DNA of 64,000 bases from JAPUME01 sp027294185 (GCA_963555835.3 CAUVWZ020000001.1:930001-994000), one strand, 5' to 3'; positions 10,864 to 18,919 are shown, counted from the first letter of the stretch. Translations and numbers: made by a program. The notes: a model not told the origin generated them from the letters alone.

Positions 10864-11710
10864 GTTGCTCCCTCGAAGCCTCAAGCCATTCCTCGAGTTT
10901 CTCTTGGCTCTTAAAAAGGTGCTTTTCCCAACTGACATATGTTTTCTTCGAGTTGTTCGCACCCATGTGGAAGCGAGACCCTGCTAGGGCGTCGATGGCA
11001 ATCTTGAGGAGTTCCACTGCCCGGTCGATGTCCCCACCTGTCTTGACCATGCATTCCCTTAACCGGGCCAACCCTTTTTTCTCACGGTCGGCAGTCAGGG
11101 TAAGCACCTTGGGATTCTTGTGGAATGTCTCGGTGTAGTACGTCCACACGGTACGGATACTGGCTTTGAGTCGGGCTTCATCTGGAGTCGGAGAAGACGA
11201 CACAGAAACGTCCGAAGAGGATTCTTCGGACGAAGACGATAGTCTTCCAGAGCCAGTACCAAGACCAAAGCCAAGACCAAGACCATGGCGGCCATTGGTT
11301 AGCCATTGGTTTCCGTTCGTGGATTTTGTGTATTTTTCTAGTTCTTCAGTGGGTGGTTCGGGCCCGGTTGTTTCATGCTTCTTGTTCAACCGGCTCTGGC
11401 TTGGGAGCCGGCCTGGTTTCTTGATATTTGTCCAGAATCCCCAGATTTTGCCGTCCTCGTGTACCCATCGGAACAAGAGTCCAACTCGCCCGAACTCTTC
11501 CAGGATCTTCTCCACGTCCTGTGTCGTGATGTCGGTGCGGTTGTAGGCGTAGACCTGGGACCAGATTCGCCGAGGGTTAGCCTCCAGGACGCCATTGGCT
11601 AGGGCCAGTGGGATAAGGTTGGCGTATTCGGCTCTCATCCATACTGGTTCCACTCGAGCAAGTTTGTCCGATCGCCAGATGCCTTCTCCATCCAGTATCC
11701 GTTTTGGCAT
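10814..11710 (-). CDS. Phage-type replication protein (replisome organizer-like)
   Basis: The N-terminal ~110 residues (MPKRILDGEGIWRSDKLARV ... VEKILEEFGRVGLLF ... GKIWGFWTNIKKPGRL) resemble a class of phage replication proteins with a winged-helix initiator or DnaT-like N-domain, usually encoded next to the primase-helicase as here. A low-complexity Ser/Gly-rich linker (residues ~140-180) is followed by a helical C-terminal domain (TVWTYYTETFHKNPKVLTLT). By context it probably binds the element's origin or helps load the helicase. The family assignment comes from memory of such proteins, not a search. Confidence 0.6.
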   Translation of the reverse strand: MPKRILDGEGIWRSDKLARVEPVWMRAEYANLIPLALANGVLEANPRRIWSQVYAYNRTDITTQDVEKILEEFGRVGLLFRWVHEDGKIWGFWTNIKKPGRLPSQSRLNKKHETTGPEPPTEELEKYTKSTNGNQWLTNGRHGLGLGFGLGTGSGRLSSSSEESSSDVSVSSSPTPDEARLKASIRTVWTYYTETFHKNPKVLTLTADREKKGLARLRECMVKTGGDIDRAVELLKIAIDALAGSRFHMGANNSKKTYVSWEKHLFKSQEKLEEWLEASREQHELETGSEELCSQARA

Positions 11711-11822
11711 CAGTGAACCTCTCTTTGGGAGTGGAAGAGCCGGCGTCCGCCCTACTTGCGCCTGCGCTTCCCGTGTTTTTTCCGAATTGTGTTACCATCC
11801 GGAGGGTCCTGAAGTTGTCCGT

Positions 11823-11853
11823 GAGGGGGGGCACGGCCGATCCGTGCCCCCCT
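11823..11853 (-). terminator. Strong GC hairpin between two minus-strand genes
   Basis: A perfect 13-bp stem (GAGGGGGGCACGG / CCGTGCCCCCCTC) with a 5-nt loop lies downstream of the 11880-12170 gene and upstream of the replication gene. There is no U-tract on the minus strand, so it may be an attenuator, an mRNA-processing or stabilising hairpin, or part of a replication origin rather than a simple terminator. Confidence 0.5.
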
Positions 11854-11879
11854 CGTAACCAGTTGATTTTTCGAGTTTT

Positions 11880-12170
11880 TTACATCGGCGCCACCCCTTT
11901 TCTGACGGCACATAAGAGAGCCCACAAACGTTCTACGTCGATGCCCCCGCCATTGTGAGCAAGGTCGAGAATATCGCTCAACCCGTCAACAATTGGCTGG
12001 ATTTGTGGGGAGCAAGGCAGGCCGACTAGCGTTTCCCTGACCTCTTGCAACTCTTGAAGCTCCCGCGCCAGGTTCGGATGAGCGGTCTTGCGGGGCTCAG
12101 GTTCTTGTGGGTGATTTAATGTTGGGGATTTGCTTTCTGCGTCGACGTGTAGTACCGTGTGATTGTTCAT
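11880..12170 (-). CDS. Hypothetical protein of the integrative element
   Basis: This 96-aa protein begins at ATG 12170 (MNNHTVLHVDAESKSP) after an AAAGGA ribosome site. The longer frame starting upstream has no such site. The N-terminal half is polar and proline-rich; the second half is predicted helical (ARELQELQEVRETLVGL; DGLSDILDLA; ERLWALLCAVR). I do not recognise a family. It lies between the repressor and the replication genes, a common place for early regulators. Confidence 0.55.
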   Translation of the reverse strand: MNNHTVLHVDAESKSPTLNHPQEPEPRKTAHPNLARELQELQEVRETLVGLPCSPQIQPIVDGLSDILDLAHNGGGIDVERLWALLCAVRKGVAPM

Positions 12171-12231
12171 TACAATCCTTTCGATTAAGATTCCCCGATT
12201 CGCGCCAATCACGCGGTCGGGGTGCGCCTAC

Positions 12232-12468
12232 CTAGGCCGGCACAGCCTGCCTTTCCGTGTCTGGGAGGGCTTCTCTCATCAACGTGGCCCGTTTCCGCAT
12301 CGCGTTAAAGAACCCGTCAATCAGTTCCGCCTCACGGGCTGTTGGCTGGATGAGTTCATTCTCGATCGCGCTGACTTTGCTCTGGTGGATGCCCGTACTC
12401 AGAACGACGTCTATCTGCCGTAGACCGAGACTCATTCGTCTCATTTTCAGGGCAGTAAGTTTGATCAT
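12232..12468 (-). CDS. XRE/Cro-C1-type HTH repressor
   Basis: This 78-aa protein starts at ATG 12468 behind a strong GGAGGT site, 5 nt upstream. It contains a lambda-repressor-type helix-turn-helix (LKMRRMSLGLRQIDVVLSTGIHQSKVSAIENE) and little else, so it is a DNA-binding-only regulator. The 15-bp perfect inverted repeat in its own upstream region is the natural candidate operator. It probably controls the minus-strand replication/integration operon or its own synthesis. Confidence 0.8.
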   Translation of the reverse strand: MIKLTALKMRRMSLGLRQIDVVLSTGIHQSKVSAIENELIQPTAREAELIDGFFNAMRKRATLMREALPDTERQAVPA

Positions 12469-12500
12469 GCACACCTCCAACGTACGATCTCCTCATAGCA

Positions 12501-12515
12501 CGATAAAAATTATCG
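12501..12515. promoter_or_regulatory. Palindromic operator candidate for the XRE repressor
   Basis: CGATAA-AAA-TTATCG is a perfect inverted repeat 33 bp upstream of the repressor start. It overlaps a minus-strand promoter-like TTGACG just upstream (revcomp of cgtcaa), so binding there would autoregulate. Confidence 0.5.
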
Positions 12516-12616
12516 TCAACTAGTTGCGGAAACTCTTTTTTGAGAAGTGTTTATTTATTGGGGAGTTGGGAAGAGAAGAAATGGTTTCCCGAATTGAATT
12601 CAGGAAACTCGGAAAC

Positions 12617-13630
12617 TCATGAAGGTAGATGTCCCTCAATTTCGCGTGCTCGAGACACCATTCTGTCAAAGGCTTTTCGGTACTGGGGGACCTCCCGGGC
12701 TTTTGTAAAGGTCCGTACGCTCCATTGTGGCGGAGGTGGAATGCCCTGCTCGTCCAACGCCTTTGCAATTTTCTTGTTTCGTTTTACCCCTAAATAGCCA
12801 GAGAAAGAGTTTTTCAGATTCGCAATCACGTTGTTCCGAAGGGTTACGGTGTCGTCACGTAGCCTTCCGCTCGGCGAGTGGGTTACTTTGCTTTCCTCAC
12901 TTGTAGGTTCGCGTGTTCTTGACTGACTATGAGTGGCTGTCTCTTCCCTCGTTTGTGCTGGCTCTGATTGAGGAATGAGTTCAAGCTTAACCTCAAAATG
13001 CTGACCACCGTGCCCCGGAAGTGCATCAGCTTTCAGTGTCTCCAAAAGCCTTTTCTCTCCCGACACCTGCTGAGAGTGGATCTTCTTGAGTCCGCTCTCA
13101 AATTCGTCGTTAAGGCGGGCGGACACTTCCACCAGCCTGAGACTGAAGAGTTCATGGTCAATCTCTCCCCAGGGGCTGTCACCGTTCGGATGCTTTTGCC
13201 CTTCGTACTCTAACCGCCTGGCCTCGGCTTCCGTCTTTTGCCTCCACTCACTTTCGATTCTAGGAGCCATGTGCTCTAACTCCTGCAAACAAGCGTCGAG
13301 GATGCCGTCCGAGCTTCCGGTGCGCCTAAAGTACCGGCGGAGTTCGCCAGAAATGTTCTCCTTCTTAAGAGCGGAACAGGTTTGGATGAGCGGAACAATC
13401 CCGTTAAGAAAGATAGCTCTGACAAGCTCCGGAGTTCTCTCTTTCCCTTGGGTTTCCCAGACTGCCAGGTACAGCCGATATAGTTCAGAGACCCATCTCT
13501 TTAAGCAGTCAATCTCGAGTTGGAAAATCGCTGAGGCAGGCACGGCCACCTTCCCGTGGCTTTCCCATTTTGTGATATTCGGAAAGCGGGGGTGGGAAGA
13601 CCCCCGCCTTATCGCATGCCGGTCGCGCAC
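12617..13630 (-). CDS. Hypothetical protein of the integrative element
   Basis: This 337-aa, strongly polar, mostly helical protein has no recognised domain. It contains several charged helical stretches (ALKKENISGELRRYFRR; ESEWRQKTEAEARRLEYEGQ), a low-complexity Glu/Thr/Ser/Arg segment around residues 220-260 and a basic C-terminal part (GVKRNKKIAKALDEQGI; KAREVPQYRKAFDRMVSRAR) that could bind DNA. It lies alone between the repressor and the terminase-like gene. Start at ATG 13630 is provisional. Confidence 0.55.
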   Translation of the reverse strand: MRDRHAIRRGSSHPRFPNITKWESHGKVAVPASAIFQLEIDCLKRWVSELYRLYLAVWETQGKERTPELVRAIFLNGIVPLIQTCSALKKENISGELRRYFRRTGSSDGILDACLQELEHMAPRIESEWRQKTEAEARRLEYEGQKHPNGDSPWGEIDHELFSLRLVEVSARLNDEFESGLKKIHSQQVSGEKRLLETLKADALPGHGGQHFEVKLELIPQSEPAQTREETATHSQSRTREPTSEESKVTHSPSGRLRDDTVTLRNNVIANLKNSFSGYLGVKRNKKIAKALDEQGIPPPPQWSVRTFTKAREVPQYRKAFDRMVSRAREIEGHLPS

Positions 13631-13755
13631 CGGTAGCTATCCATGTTCGATGCAAGTATGTGGTTGATTCTGAATTACGTCAATGGAAAACGCGGAACGA
13701 ATCGAATTTGTGAGGAAAACTTTCGGGAGGAATTACTCGGCAAGGTTCCTGTTTA

Positions 13756-14379
13756 TTACCCCTCGTCGGCCGGCCCCTGGGGCCCGACCTTTCGCGCCCG
13801 CTCCCGTGTGGCGATGACTTCCCATTCCTCCGGCGACACCGGCCCGGAGCCGATTTTCAAGATGAGCGCCGCCTGCTGGACCGGCTCATCTTTGGGGTAA
13901 TCGCCGCGGACGCGCAACGCCATGTCCAAATACTTCTGCCTAACATGAAAGTCGGGGTCGGTTCTTTCAGCCCCCAACTCACCCTTGTGCGATGCCCTCC
14001 ATACGACGGTCGCATCCAAACCTTCTCTGACTTTCCCCGCGATCAGGTCTCCATCCACGCCTGCCCGCTCGAGACAAGCCACGACGGCGTTCTGCACCTT
14101 GTCGCTATTGAGTAAATTCTGGGCGACTCGCGAAGCTGCAGATTCCTTGTAACCGGCTGCTACGGCAGCACCTTTGGGGTTCCCAAGGGTTTCGGGATTT
14201 GAGACATCCGTGTAGGCCTTGATGAAGGCTTCCTGTTTTACTTGTGAAGGTTTGACACTTTTCTGTGGATTCGTTTGTGCCTTAGCAATGTTCTCGCGAA
14301 TCTTCAGACAGAATTTACAGAGGCACTCCGGTCGATGCCGCCTGGCTCCAACTACTTTTGGTTTCTGTGATTCATCCAT
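13756..14379 (-). CDS. Terminase small-subunit-like protein
   Basis: The protein has 207 aa. Residues ~45-115 (KQEAFIKAYTDVSNPETLG; GAAVAAGYKESAASRVAQNLLNS; KVQNAVVACLERAG) match the pattern of phage terminase small subunits, which recognise packaging sites through an HTH: 'Y...GN..AA..AGYs..tA...a..LL.n..V...i'. An N-terminal CxCKFC segment (PECLCKFCLKIREN) is an unusual addition. No large terminase subunit follows. It might therefore be a leftover, or serve as a DNA-binding regulator. Start at ATG 14379 after GGAAAGAGA. Confidence 0.6.
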   Translation of the reverse strand: MDESQKPKVVGARRHRPECLCKFCLKIRENIAKAQTNPQKSVKPSQVKQEAFIKAYTDVSNPETLGNPKGAAVAAGYKESAASRVAQNLLNSDKVQNAVVACLERAGVDGDLIAGKVREGLDATVVWRASHKGELGAERTDPDFHVRQKYLDMALRVRGDYPKDEPVQQAALILKIGSGPVSPEEWEVIATRERARKVGPQGPADEG

Positions 14380-14577
14380 TCTCTTTCCCCCAATCTTGAT
14401 TGTAGGGCCAACACAGACTTGCGCAACAGAAAAAAGCCAATCGAGCGCACAAAAATCAGTCTAAAACTCAGACCCGTTCCGCCCTCGACAGACCCACTAT
14501 AGAAAAGTGCTATCCTATACTCGAAGAGAAGAACCAAGCGAGCTCCGCACAAAAGGATGAATTCAGGGGGAGGGGAT

Positions 14578-14889
14578 ATGGGTGAACCCAAGAAAAAAGA
14601 ACAACAGATCCGAATTGAGGCAGACAAGCAAATCGCTCAAGGGATCTATTCCAATTACGCGTCGGTATCCCACACCCCAGAGGAATTCACGCTTGATTTC
14701 GTGTATGTCCAGCCACAACCGAGCGAACCCAAGGTAGCTACCCTGCGGTCACGCATCATCACCTCGCCTGCCCACATGAAAAGGATATTCAGGGCACTCG
14801 AGGACAATATCAACCAGTACGAGAAACAGTTTGGCGAGATAAAAGAATCGGCCCCCGCTGTTGCAGGTGAGACTACTCTCGTACAGTAA
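14578..14889 (+). CDS. DUF3467 family protein
   Basis: This 103-aa protein shows the whole DUF3467 pattern: an IAQGIYSNYASVSHTPEEFTLDF start, a VATLRSRIITSPAHMKRIF centre and an ALEDNINQYEKQFGEI end. The function of the family is unknown; members are small cytosolic proteins often found on mobile elements. I chose ATG 14578 rather than the upstream ATG at 14557 because a purine-rich GGGGGAGGGG ribosome site sits directly before it. It is divergent from the terminase-like gene. Confidence 0.85.
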   Translation: MGEPKKKEQQIRIEADKQIAQGIYSNYASVSHTPEEFTLDFVYVQPQPSEPKVATLRSRIITSPAHMKRIFRALEDNINQYEKQFGEIKESAPAVAGETTLVQ

Positions 14890-15146
14890 TCAACTCCCTT
14901 TACTCGTTCCAGACGTGCTTCAGGACGCTCTCTTTCCTGAAAAGCGTCGCGTAGTCTCTGCGCCATCTTATTTAGCATAAGACCTCCAGTTACTCGTTAC
15001 AACAGGGAAAGTTGCCTCCATGGGGGCTGAATTCTCGCTGAGCGGGCCAACCAGAGGGGGTACCCCCACCCCCCAGGGACAGAGGGGGGGGCCACGGATG
15101 CCGTGCTCGGAGCGTCCACCTCATGCCATGCCACAGGTCCTCATCC
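14890..15146. other. Gene-free convergent region with G-tracts
   Basis: This stretch lies between the converging DUF3467 and antitoxin genes. It holds a GGGGGTACCCCC palindrome (about 15056-15067) followed by C- and G-runs, possibly a shared transcription end. No convincing gene is seen. Confidence 0.4.
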
Positions 15147-16028
15147 TTACCTTACCAACTCAAACGAGATCAACTCGGCCGGTGGAGTCTGGCGCCAAGC
15201 CTTCTCCTGGTGCGATGCATCCACGATCCGGTTGAGCCTGTCCTTCCATCTCGCCCAGGTGCGCTCAAGGCTTGCCTGCTCCTCAGGGGCCAAGATCCCT
15301 CTCGTGGGATGTGCTGTCGCTTTCAGTTGTTCTCTTGACGTGTACTCGATGATGCGCCGGTTGTGCAGGAGGCGATAGAGTGCGGCGTAGTCGTCCGGCA
15401 CCGGGCCCAGATTGATTCTGGCGTAGCGAATCCCCGTGATACTGGCACCGAACCGCTTCACATGCTCCGCGTCTCCATACCACAGGAGCTTGTTGACAAC
15501 CAATGGCCCGCGGTACCGGGTAGCTTTTCTCTCTTGTTCGAGTTTCCAGAGAAAAAACAGAATCGCTTGCTCTGTGTTCTTTAGGCTGAATCGCCGCCAG
15601 CCGGAGAATTCGTCCTCGGGGCCTCCTTGTGTCTGTAGGACATCCATCCGGTTCTGGTCGGCATAGAGGTAGTCCGTCTTGAGCCGAATGAGCTGGTCCA
15701 TGGCCCCATCCTGAACTTTTCCCAACTCCCACCGCTTTACGCTGGCCTCTCCAACCCCCAGGTGCTTAGCGAATGCATGCTGCGACATGGCCATGCTCAT
15801 CCTCGCCGCCCGAATCTGGTCCGAAGTGAGCCGGCCGTGCTTCTTCCGGTATGCGTCCGCCACCTGCTTGTAGTACGCATCGAGCTGGCTCGCGTGCAGT
15901 GTCTTGTACCCGCACTCCGGGCACACCATAGCCTCCGTCTTGACGGTGAACTCCTCGCCGGCATACTCACCCGCCATCCGGGCCACTTTCTTTCTCATTT
16001 CATTGCCGCATTCAAAACATGCCATCAT
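15147..16028 (-). CDS. Panacea-domain antitoxin with zinc-ribbon and XRE HTH
   Basis: This 293-aa protein has three parts. First is a YgiT/MqsA-type zinc ribbon (MACFECGNEM ... VCPECGYKTLHA, four Cys). Next is an XRE HTH (LTSDQIRAARMSMAMSQHAFAKHLGVGEASVKRWE, ~residues 65-105). Last is a C-terminal DUF4065/Panacea domain (KNTEQAILFFLWKLEQ; VVNKLLWYGDAEHVKRFG; NLGPVPDDYAALYRLL). Such proteins are antitoxins: the Panacea domain neutralises the partner toxin and the HTH represses the operon. The start at ATG 16028 overlaps the toxin stop (ATGA), so the pair is translationally coupled with the toxin first. The longer frame reaching 16148 is only a continuation inside the toxin gene. Confidence 0.85.
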   Translation of the reverse strand: MMACFECGNEMRKKVARMAGEYAGEEFTVKTEAMVCPECGYKTLHASQLDAYYKQVADAYRKKHGRLTSDQIRAARMSMAMSQHAFAKHLGVGEASVKRWELGKVQDGAMDQLIRLKTDYLYADQNRMDVLQTQGGPEDEFSGWRRFSLKNTEQAILFFLWKLEQERKATRYRGPLVVNKLLWYGDAEHVKRFGASITGIRYARINLGPVPDDYAALYRLLHNRRIIEYTSREQLKATAHPTRGILAPEEQASLERTWARWKDRLNRIVDASHQEKAWRQTPPAELISFELVR

Positions 16029-16405
16029 GGGGCACCCCCACTGTCTGCGTGGTATGATTTCGATCGGTGCAGAGAGACGATGTAGAGAGTCTCTCCGCGA
16101 AAGCAGAATTTCAGGTACATCCTTCTCTTGAACCTTGCCGATTCCCATACGAAAGCAAACAGTTCTTTGCCTTTCGTTGCCCGCTCATAAGACTTCTGTG
16201 GCGGCTTCGCTCCCTTGTAGTGGGCAGGGGATAGTTCCTCCAGACAGTCGAACAAGGCGCCGGTTTGTTCTTCCGTCGTGTAGAGCTTGAGGGCGTGAAA
16301 CTCAGGGGTTAGCTTGAGAGGATCAACTGGGGACCAATCGCCTGCCAAAACTGAGATTCGAGCCTTTATCAGTTTCTTGCTCAGTTCTGGGTGCGTCGGC
16401 CTCAC
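16025..16405 (-). CDS. Putative toxin of a Panacea-type toxin-antitoxin pair
   Basis: This 126-aa basic protein lies immediately upstream of, and overlaps by 4 bp, the Panacea antitoxin gene. Its centre and end (PPQKSYERATKGKELFAFVWES, RRMYLKFCFRGETLYIVSLH) look like a compact alpha/beta RNase-type toxin of the kind paired with YgiT/HTH antitoxins, but I cannot place it in a named family. Two palindromes lie just upstream and are candidate operators for the antitoxin HTH. Function is inferred from the arrangement. Confidence 0.65.
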   Translation of the reverse strand: MRPTHPELSKKLIKARISVLAGDWSPVDPLKLTPEFHALKLYTTEEQTGALFDCLEELSPAHYKGAKPPQKSYERATKGKELFAFVWESARFKRRMYLKFCFRGETLYIVSLHRSKSYHADSGGAP

Positions 16406-16417
16406 AACAAGAGGATG

Positions 16418-16456
16418 GTATCATATGATACTGACAATAGCAAGCGCTTGTTATTG
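16418..16456. promoter_or_regulatory. Paired palindromes upstream of the toxin-antitoxin operon
   Basis: Perfect palindrome GTATCATATGATAC (16418-16431) lies 13 bp upstream of the toxin ATG. A second near-perfect one at 16435-16456 has centre CAAGCGCTTG and flanks CAATA/TATTG. Two different operators side by side suggest autorepression, possibly with conditional cooperativity. Confidence 0.6.
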
Positions 16457-16638
16457 AGCATACCTTTCCGGCCCCGAGGGCGGAATCTATCCTCTTGATG
16501 ATACGGAGGTTAGCTGATGCGTAGTTCTGGCAGGGTTGCCCGAAAGTCTGAATCTTGGACTATCGGGAAGGTAGATTCAGGGCGCCAAGGCCAGCTCACT
16601 CCGGAAACTTCGTCCACCTTCAACGAACCGTTTGAAGT

Positions 16639-17067
16639 TCAGAGCGTGCGGCGTTCCCAGTATGCGCGGAAATTACGAACCTGCGCGCCATAAAACTCGG
16701 CAAAAAGCGAGCCCTTAAGTTCTCTTCTCTCGGCCGTTCTGCGATGACGGTAGAGGCAGCTCCATTCGGCAGTCAAGGTATAGCCCGTTCGGAACATGCT
16801 GTGGACTTTGAAGTGAATCTCTTCCTGCCCTCTGCTTGCGGAGTGCCATTAGTGGCAAATCCCCTCACGGCCGACGATCGGTTTGGAGAAGGTGTCGGCC
16901 CGGTATTCGGCGTCGCGAGTGAAAAGCTGGGATGCAAGCTCCGGGTGGTGCGTCTCCCAGGCTTCCTTGTAGGTCGCGAGAAACTTCTTCGCCTGGCTTG
17001 CGCTCAACCGCGTCGATGGCCGGGTATCGGGGCCGCCTTTCCTGTCGGCTTTCCGGGAGGGGCTCAT
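16639..17067 (-). pseudogene. NTF2/SnoaL-like protein gene interrupted by one nonsense codon
   Basis: The minus frame from 17067 reads as an NTF2-like domain: SASQAKKFLATYKEAWETHH, PELASQLFTRDAEYRADTF and SKPIVGREGICH. It then meets TAA at about 16849-16851 and, in the same frame, continues WHSASRGQEEIHFKVHSMFR ... FAEFYGAQVRNFRAYWERRTL to a stop at 16639. In this family a Tyr-Trp pair normally follows the GRE.I motif, so TAA probably replaces a Tyr codon. A single base change has broken an otherwise intact small gene, or the two halves are separately translated, which is less likely. It looks like a host gene stranded inside the element. Confidence 0.75.
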
Positions 17068-17260
17068 AGAAGACTCTCGTCGAAAATCACCTTAGCGGGA
17101 ATTTCCGATTTCCACTTTACCTTTGCGCACAATCATACGCCAGTGGCCCTGCCGGCTCAAGCCCCCTATGCCTGAACCAGCAACCTTCCTACCTCCACAA
17201 TGGCCCACACTGAGTCTTGCCAGCGGGCAGAAAAAACTTCTGCCGAGATGTATTTTGGAC

Positions 17261-17288
17261 TTGACAAGGGCGAAGCCTTATGTTACAT
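17261..17288 (+). promoter_or_regulatory. Sigma-70-like promoter of the HTH gene at 17300
   Basis: A perfect TTGACA (17261-17266), a 16-bp spacer and TTACAT (17283-17288) lie only 11 nt before the ATG at 17300. Transcription would begin within a few bases of the start codon, so the mRNA may be leaderless or nearly so. Confidence 0.55.
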
Positions 17289-17299
17289 GCTGTCCTGTA

Positions 17300-17518
17300 A
17301 TGGAGTATTCCACAGTGCAGGTTGCTCGGAAACTTAGAATTGCAAGGCAGACACTACAACGCTGGATACGTGAGGGAAAAGTACCTGTCCCTCGGAAGAA
17401 AAGTTTCGTTGGCGTTTCTGTCCGTATCTGGACAGCCCGCGACGTGGAAAAGGTTCGCAAGTACAAGGCCGCCCATTACTGGGAAGGCCGAGGAGTGAAG
17501 AAGAAAAGCAAGGCGTAA
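17300..17518 (+). CDS. MerR/excisionase-type HTH DNA-binding protein
   Basis: This 72-aa protein starts at ATG 17300 (MEYSTVQVARKLRIARQTLQRWIREGKVPVP) with a helix_turn_helix_17-type domain, then an ISV-like strand (SVRIWTARDVEKVRKY) and a basic tail (GRGVKKKSKA). It is a likely transcription regulator at the head of the plus-strand block of small genes. The longer upstream frame contains no ribosome site and crosses the promoter, so I discarded it. Confidence 0.75.
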   Translation: MEYSTVQVARKLRIARQTLQRWIREGKVPVPRKKSFVGVSVRIWTARDVEKVRKYKAAHYWEGRGVKKKSKA

Positions 17519-17587
17519 AGGTCGGGACGCGACGGTGCGCAAACACCGAACGCGCCCCTAACCAAATCCAATCCCAGGAGATTGAAA

Positions 17588-17947
17588 ATGGCTACCCCAA
17601 AAATAACCCCGTTCCCATCCCCCGCACAAGTACACAAACCACCCCAGGAAATCACCCAGGGCGACTTGTCCTACATTCTGGCGACCCGCCTTGAAATCGA
17701 TCGGCTCAAGGCCAATCTCGCCGAAGCCGAGGAAAGCGTGAAGTCTCGGCTGGAAGCCGGGGCGAGTGTCCAGTATGGAGCGTTCCGCGCATGGCTCAAG
17801 GAACACTTCCGGCGCGCCGTCGCATGGCGTGAAGTGACCGAACGGTTAGCGGAAAGGCTCTACGGCAACGGACGCGGCTCTGCGTACTGTGAGAACGTTC
17901 TGCAGAACACGAAGCCGACCCGGACGGTGAACCTGCACATCGCCTGA
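17588..17947 (+). CDS. Hypothetical protein of the integrative element
   Basis: This 119-aa protein starts at ATG 17588, 7 nt after AGGAG. A proline-rich N-terminus is followed by a helical region (LSYILATRLEIDRLKANLAEAEESVKSRLEAGASV) likely to form a coiled coil, then a short C-terminal motif (GAFRAWLKEHFRRAVAWREVTERL). This second part resembles small phage proteins with a siphovirus Gp157-like or rad-type helix, but not clearly. Downstream, CCCCCGG/CCGGGGG at about 17955-17987 could form a weak terminator stem. Confidence 0.6.
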   Translation: MATPKITPFPSPAQVHKPPQEITQGDLSYILATRLEIDRLKANLAEAEESVKSRLEAGASVQYGAFRAWLKEHFRRAVAWREVTERLAERLYGNGRGSAYCENVLQNTKPTRTVNLHIA

Positions 17948-18014
17948 GGCCGATCCCCCGGTACTTCCTCGCAGGATGCCGGGGGTGTCTGCCCCTTTGT
18001 GCAGGAAGTAGCCT

Positions 18015-18233
18015 ATGAACAGGACAACTCGAAAATCCGAACCGCCAACTGAGCCGCTCTTCGGCAGGGACTTTCCCTATGTCCTGCCGGATGAGGACTC
18101 GGAACCCGCCGCCCGGTACCGCAGGGACTTGCTCAGGAAACTGAGGGAGCAAGCGAAGCGGCGCCGGTCTGATTCAGAAACTCTCAACCACAGTGAAAGG
18201 AGACTACCCAATGAAAACTTCAAGACTTTCTAG
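18015..18233 (+). CDS. Small hypothetical protein
   Basis: A 72-aa, highly charged frame (MNRTTRKSEPPTEPLFGRDF ... LLRKLREQAKRRRSDSETL) with no recognised family. It overlaps the next gene by 23 bp. Charge-rich composition and codon use are like its neighbours; translation is plausible but unproven. Confidence 0.45.
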   Translation: MNRTTRKSEPPTEPLFGRDFPYVLPDEDSEPAARYRRDLLRKLREQAKRRRSDSETLNHSERRLPNENFKTF

Positions 18234-18540
18234 CCTCAGGGGTCCCTCGTTACAACAGCACGACGAAGCGCCTGTGGACTGCGAGCGCACAATGATCGAC
18301 GTACAGTGGAAGCTCTCTGTGGTGATTAAGGCACTGGATGACCTCTGTAACGAGATGCCTCGTTCCATGGACATCCCTATTCAGTGCAGCCGCTCGATAA
18401 AACACTCTTCCGTGCTTGAGGGCATGGTCCTGATTCTCGGAGGGTGTATCGACCAGCTTGACGCGCAGGTAAAGCGGGAGTCGGACCCATTTCTCGAAGT
18501 CCAAAACTCAGACAAGGAGGTGGCGCATATTGAAGGTTAA
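18211..18540 (+). CDS. Hypothetical protein of the integrative element
   Basis: This 109-aa protein starts at ATG 18211 behind AAAGGAGA. The central part (MIDVQWKLSVVIKALDDLC; VLEGMVLILGGCIDQLDAQV) is helical with regular hydrophobic spacing and three scattered cysteines. No family is recognised. The gene sits tightly within the plus-strand operon-like block. Confidence 0.55.
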   Translation: MKTSRLSSLRGPSLQQHDEAPVDCERTMIDVQWKLSVVIKALDDLCNEMPRSMDIPIQCSRSIKHSSVLEGMVLILGGCIDQLDAQVKRESDPFLEVQNSDKEVAHIEG

Positions 18541-18565
18541 GACCAAATCAAAGAAGGAGGAACGT

Positions 18566-18877
18566 ATGGTAGCAAAAAAGTACAGACAAGGTGACGTGCT
18601 CTTTATTCAGATGGAGTCGTTGCCGAATTGCAATGCAAGGAAGCGGGAGAACGGGCACATCCTCGAAGGTGAGGTCACCGGGCACGTTCACCGAATCGAA
18701 GACTTGAGCTCCGCCGAGGTCCTAGAGATCGGGGCGGGCTTGTTCGTAAAAGTCAACGAGCGGGGAGTGTCTATCGTTCACGACGAACACAATCCCATTT
18801 CACTGCCTCCGGGCGCCTACGAGGTGAGGCAGCAGCGGGAGTACTCACCCCAGAAAAGCAGGTTCGTCACGGACTAA
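18566..18877 (+). CDS. Conserved phage-associated protein (YRQGDVL-type)
   Basis: This 103-aa beta-rich protein starts at ATG 18566 after the consensus AAGGAGGA. It begins MVAKKYRQGDVLFIQMESLP and carries GHVHRI and a C-terminal HDEHNPISLPPGAYEVRQQREY stretch. To my knowledge this pattern recurs in small proteins encoded directly before DUF6745 genes in phages and cyanobacterial or acidobacterial islands, as here. Function unknown; the conserved His residues could bind metal or nucleotide. Confidence 0.65.
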   Translation: MVAKKYRQGDVLFIQMESLPNCNARKRENGHILEGEVTGHVHRIEDLSSAEVLEIGAGLFVKVNERGVSIVHDEHNPISLPPGAYEVRQQREYSPQKSRFVTD

Positions 18878-18885
18878 CAAACTCG

Positions 18886-18919
18886 GGCCTGTCGTCCTGC
18901 TTTTTGGGCGGCAGGCCCC
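18886..18919 (+). promoter_or_regulatory. Stem-loop in the gap before the DUF6745 gene
   Basis: GGGCCTG and CAGGCCC, 20 nt apart, can form a 7-bp stem between two co-oriented genes. It might limit read-through or protect the mRNA end. No T-run follows. Confidence 0.35.

Noticed and set aside
16744..17175. 143-codon plus-strand gene
   Set aside because: Antisense to the broken NTF2-like gene, whose frame shows real family similarity on both sides of its stop.
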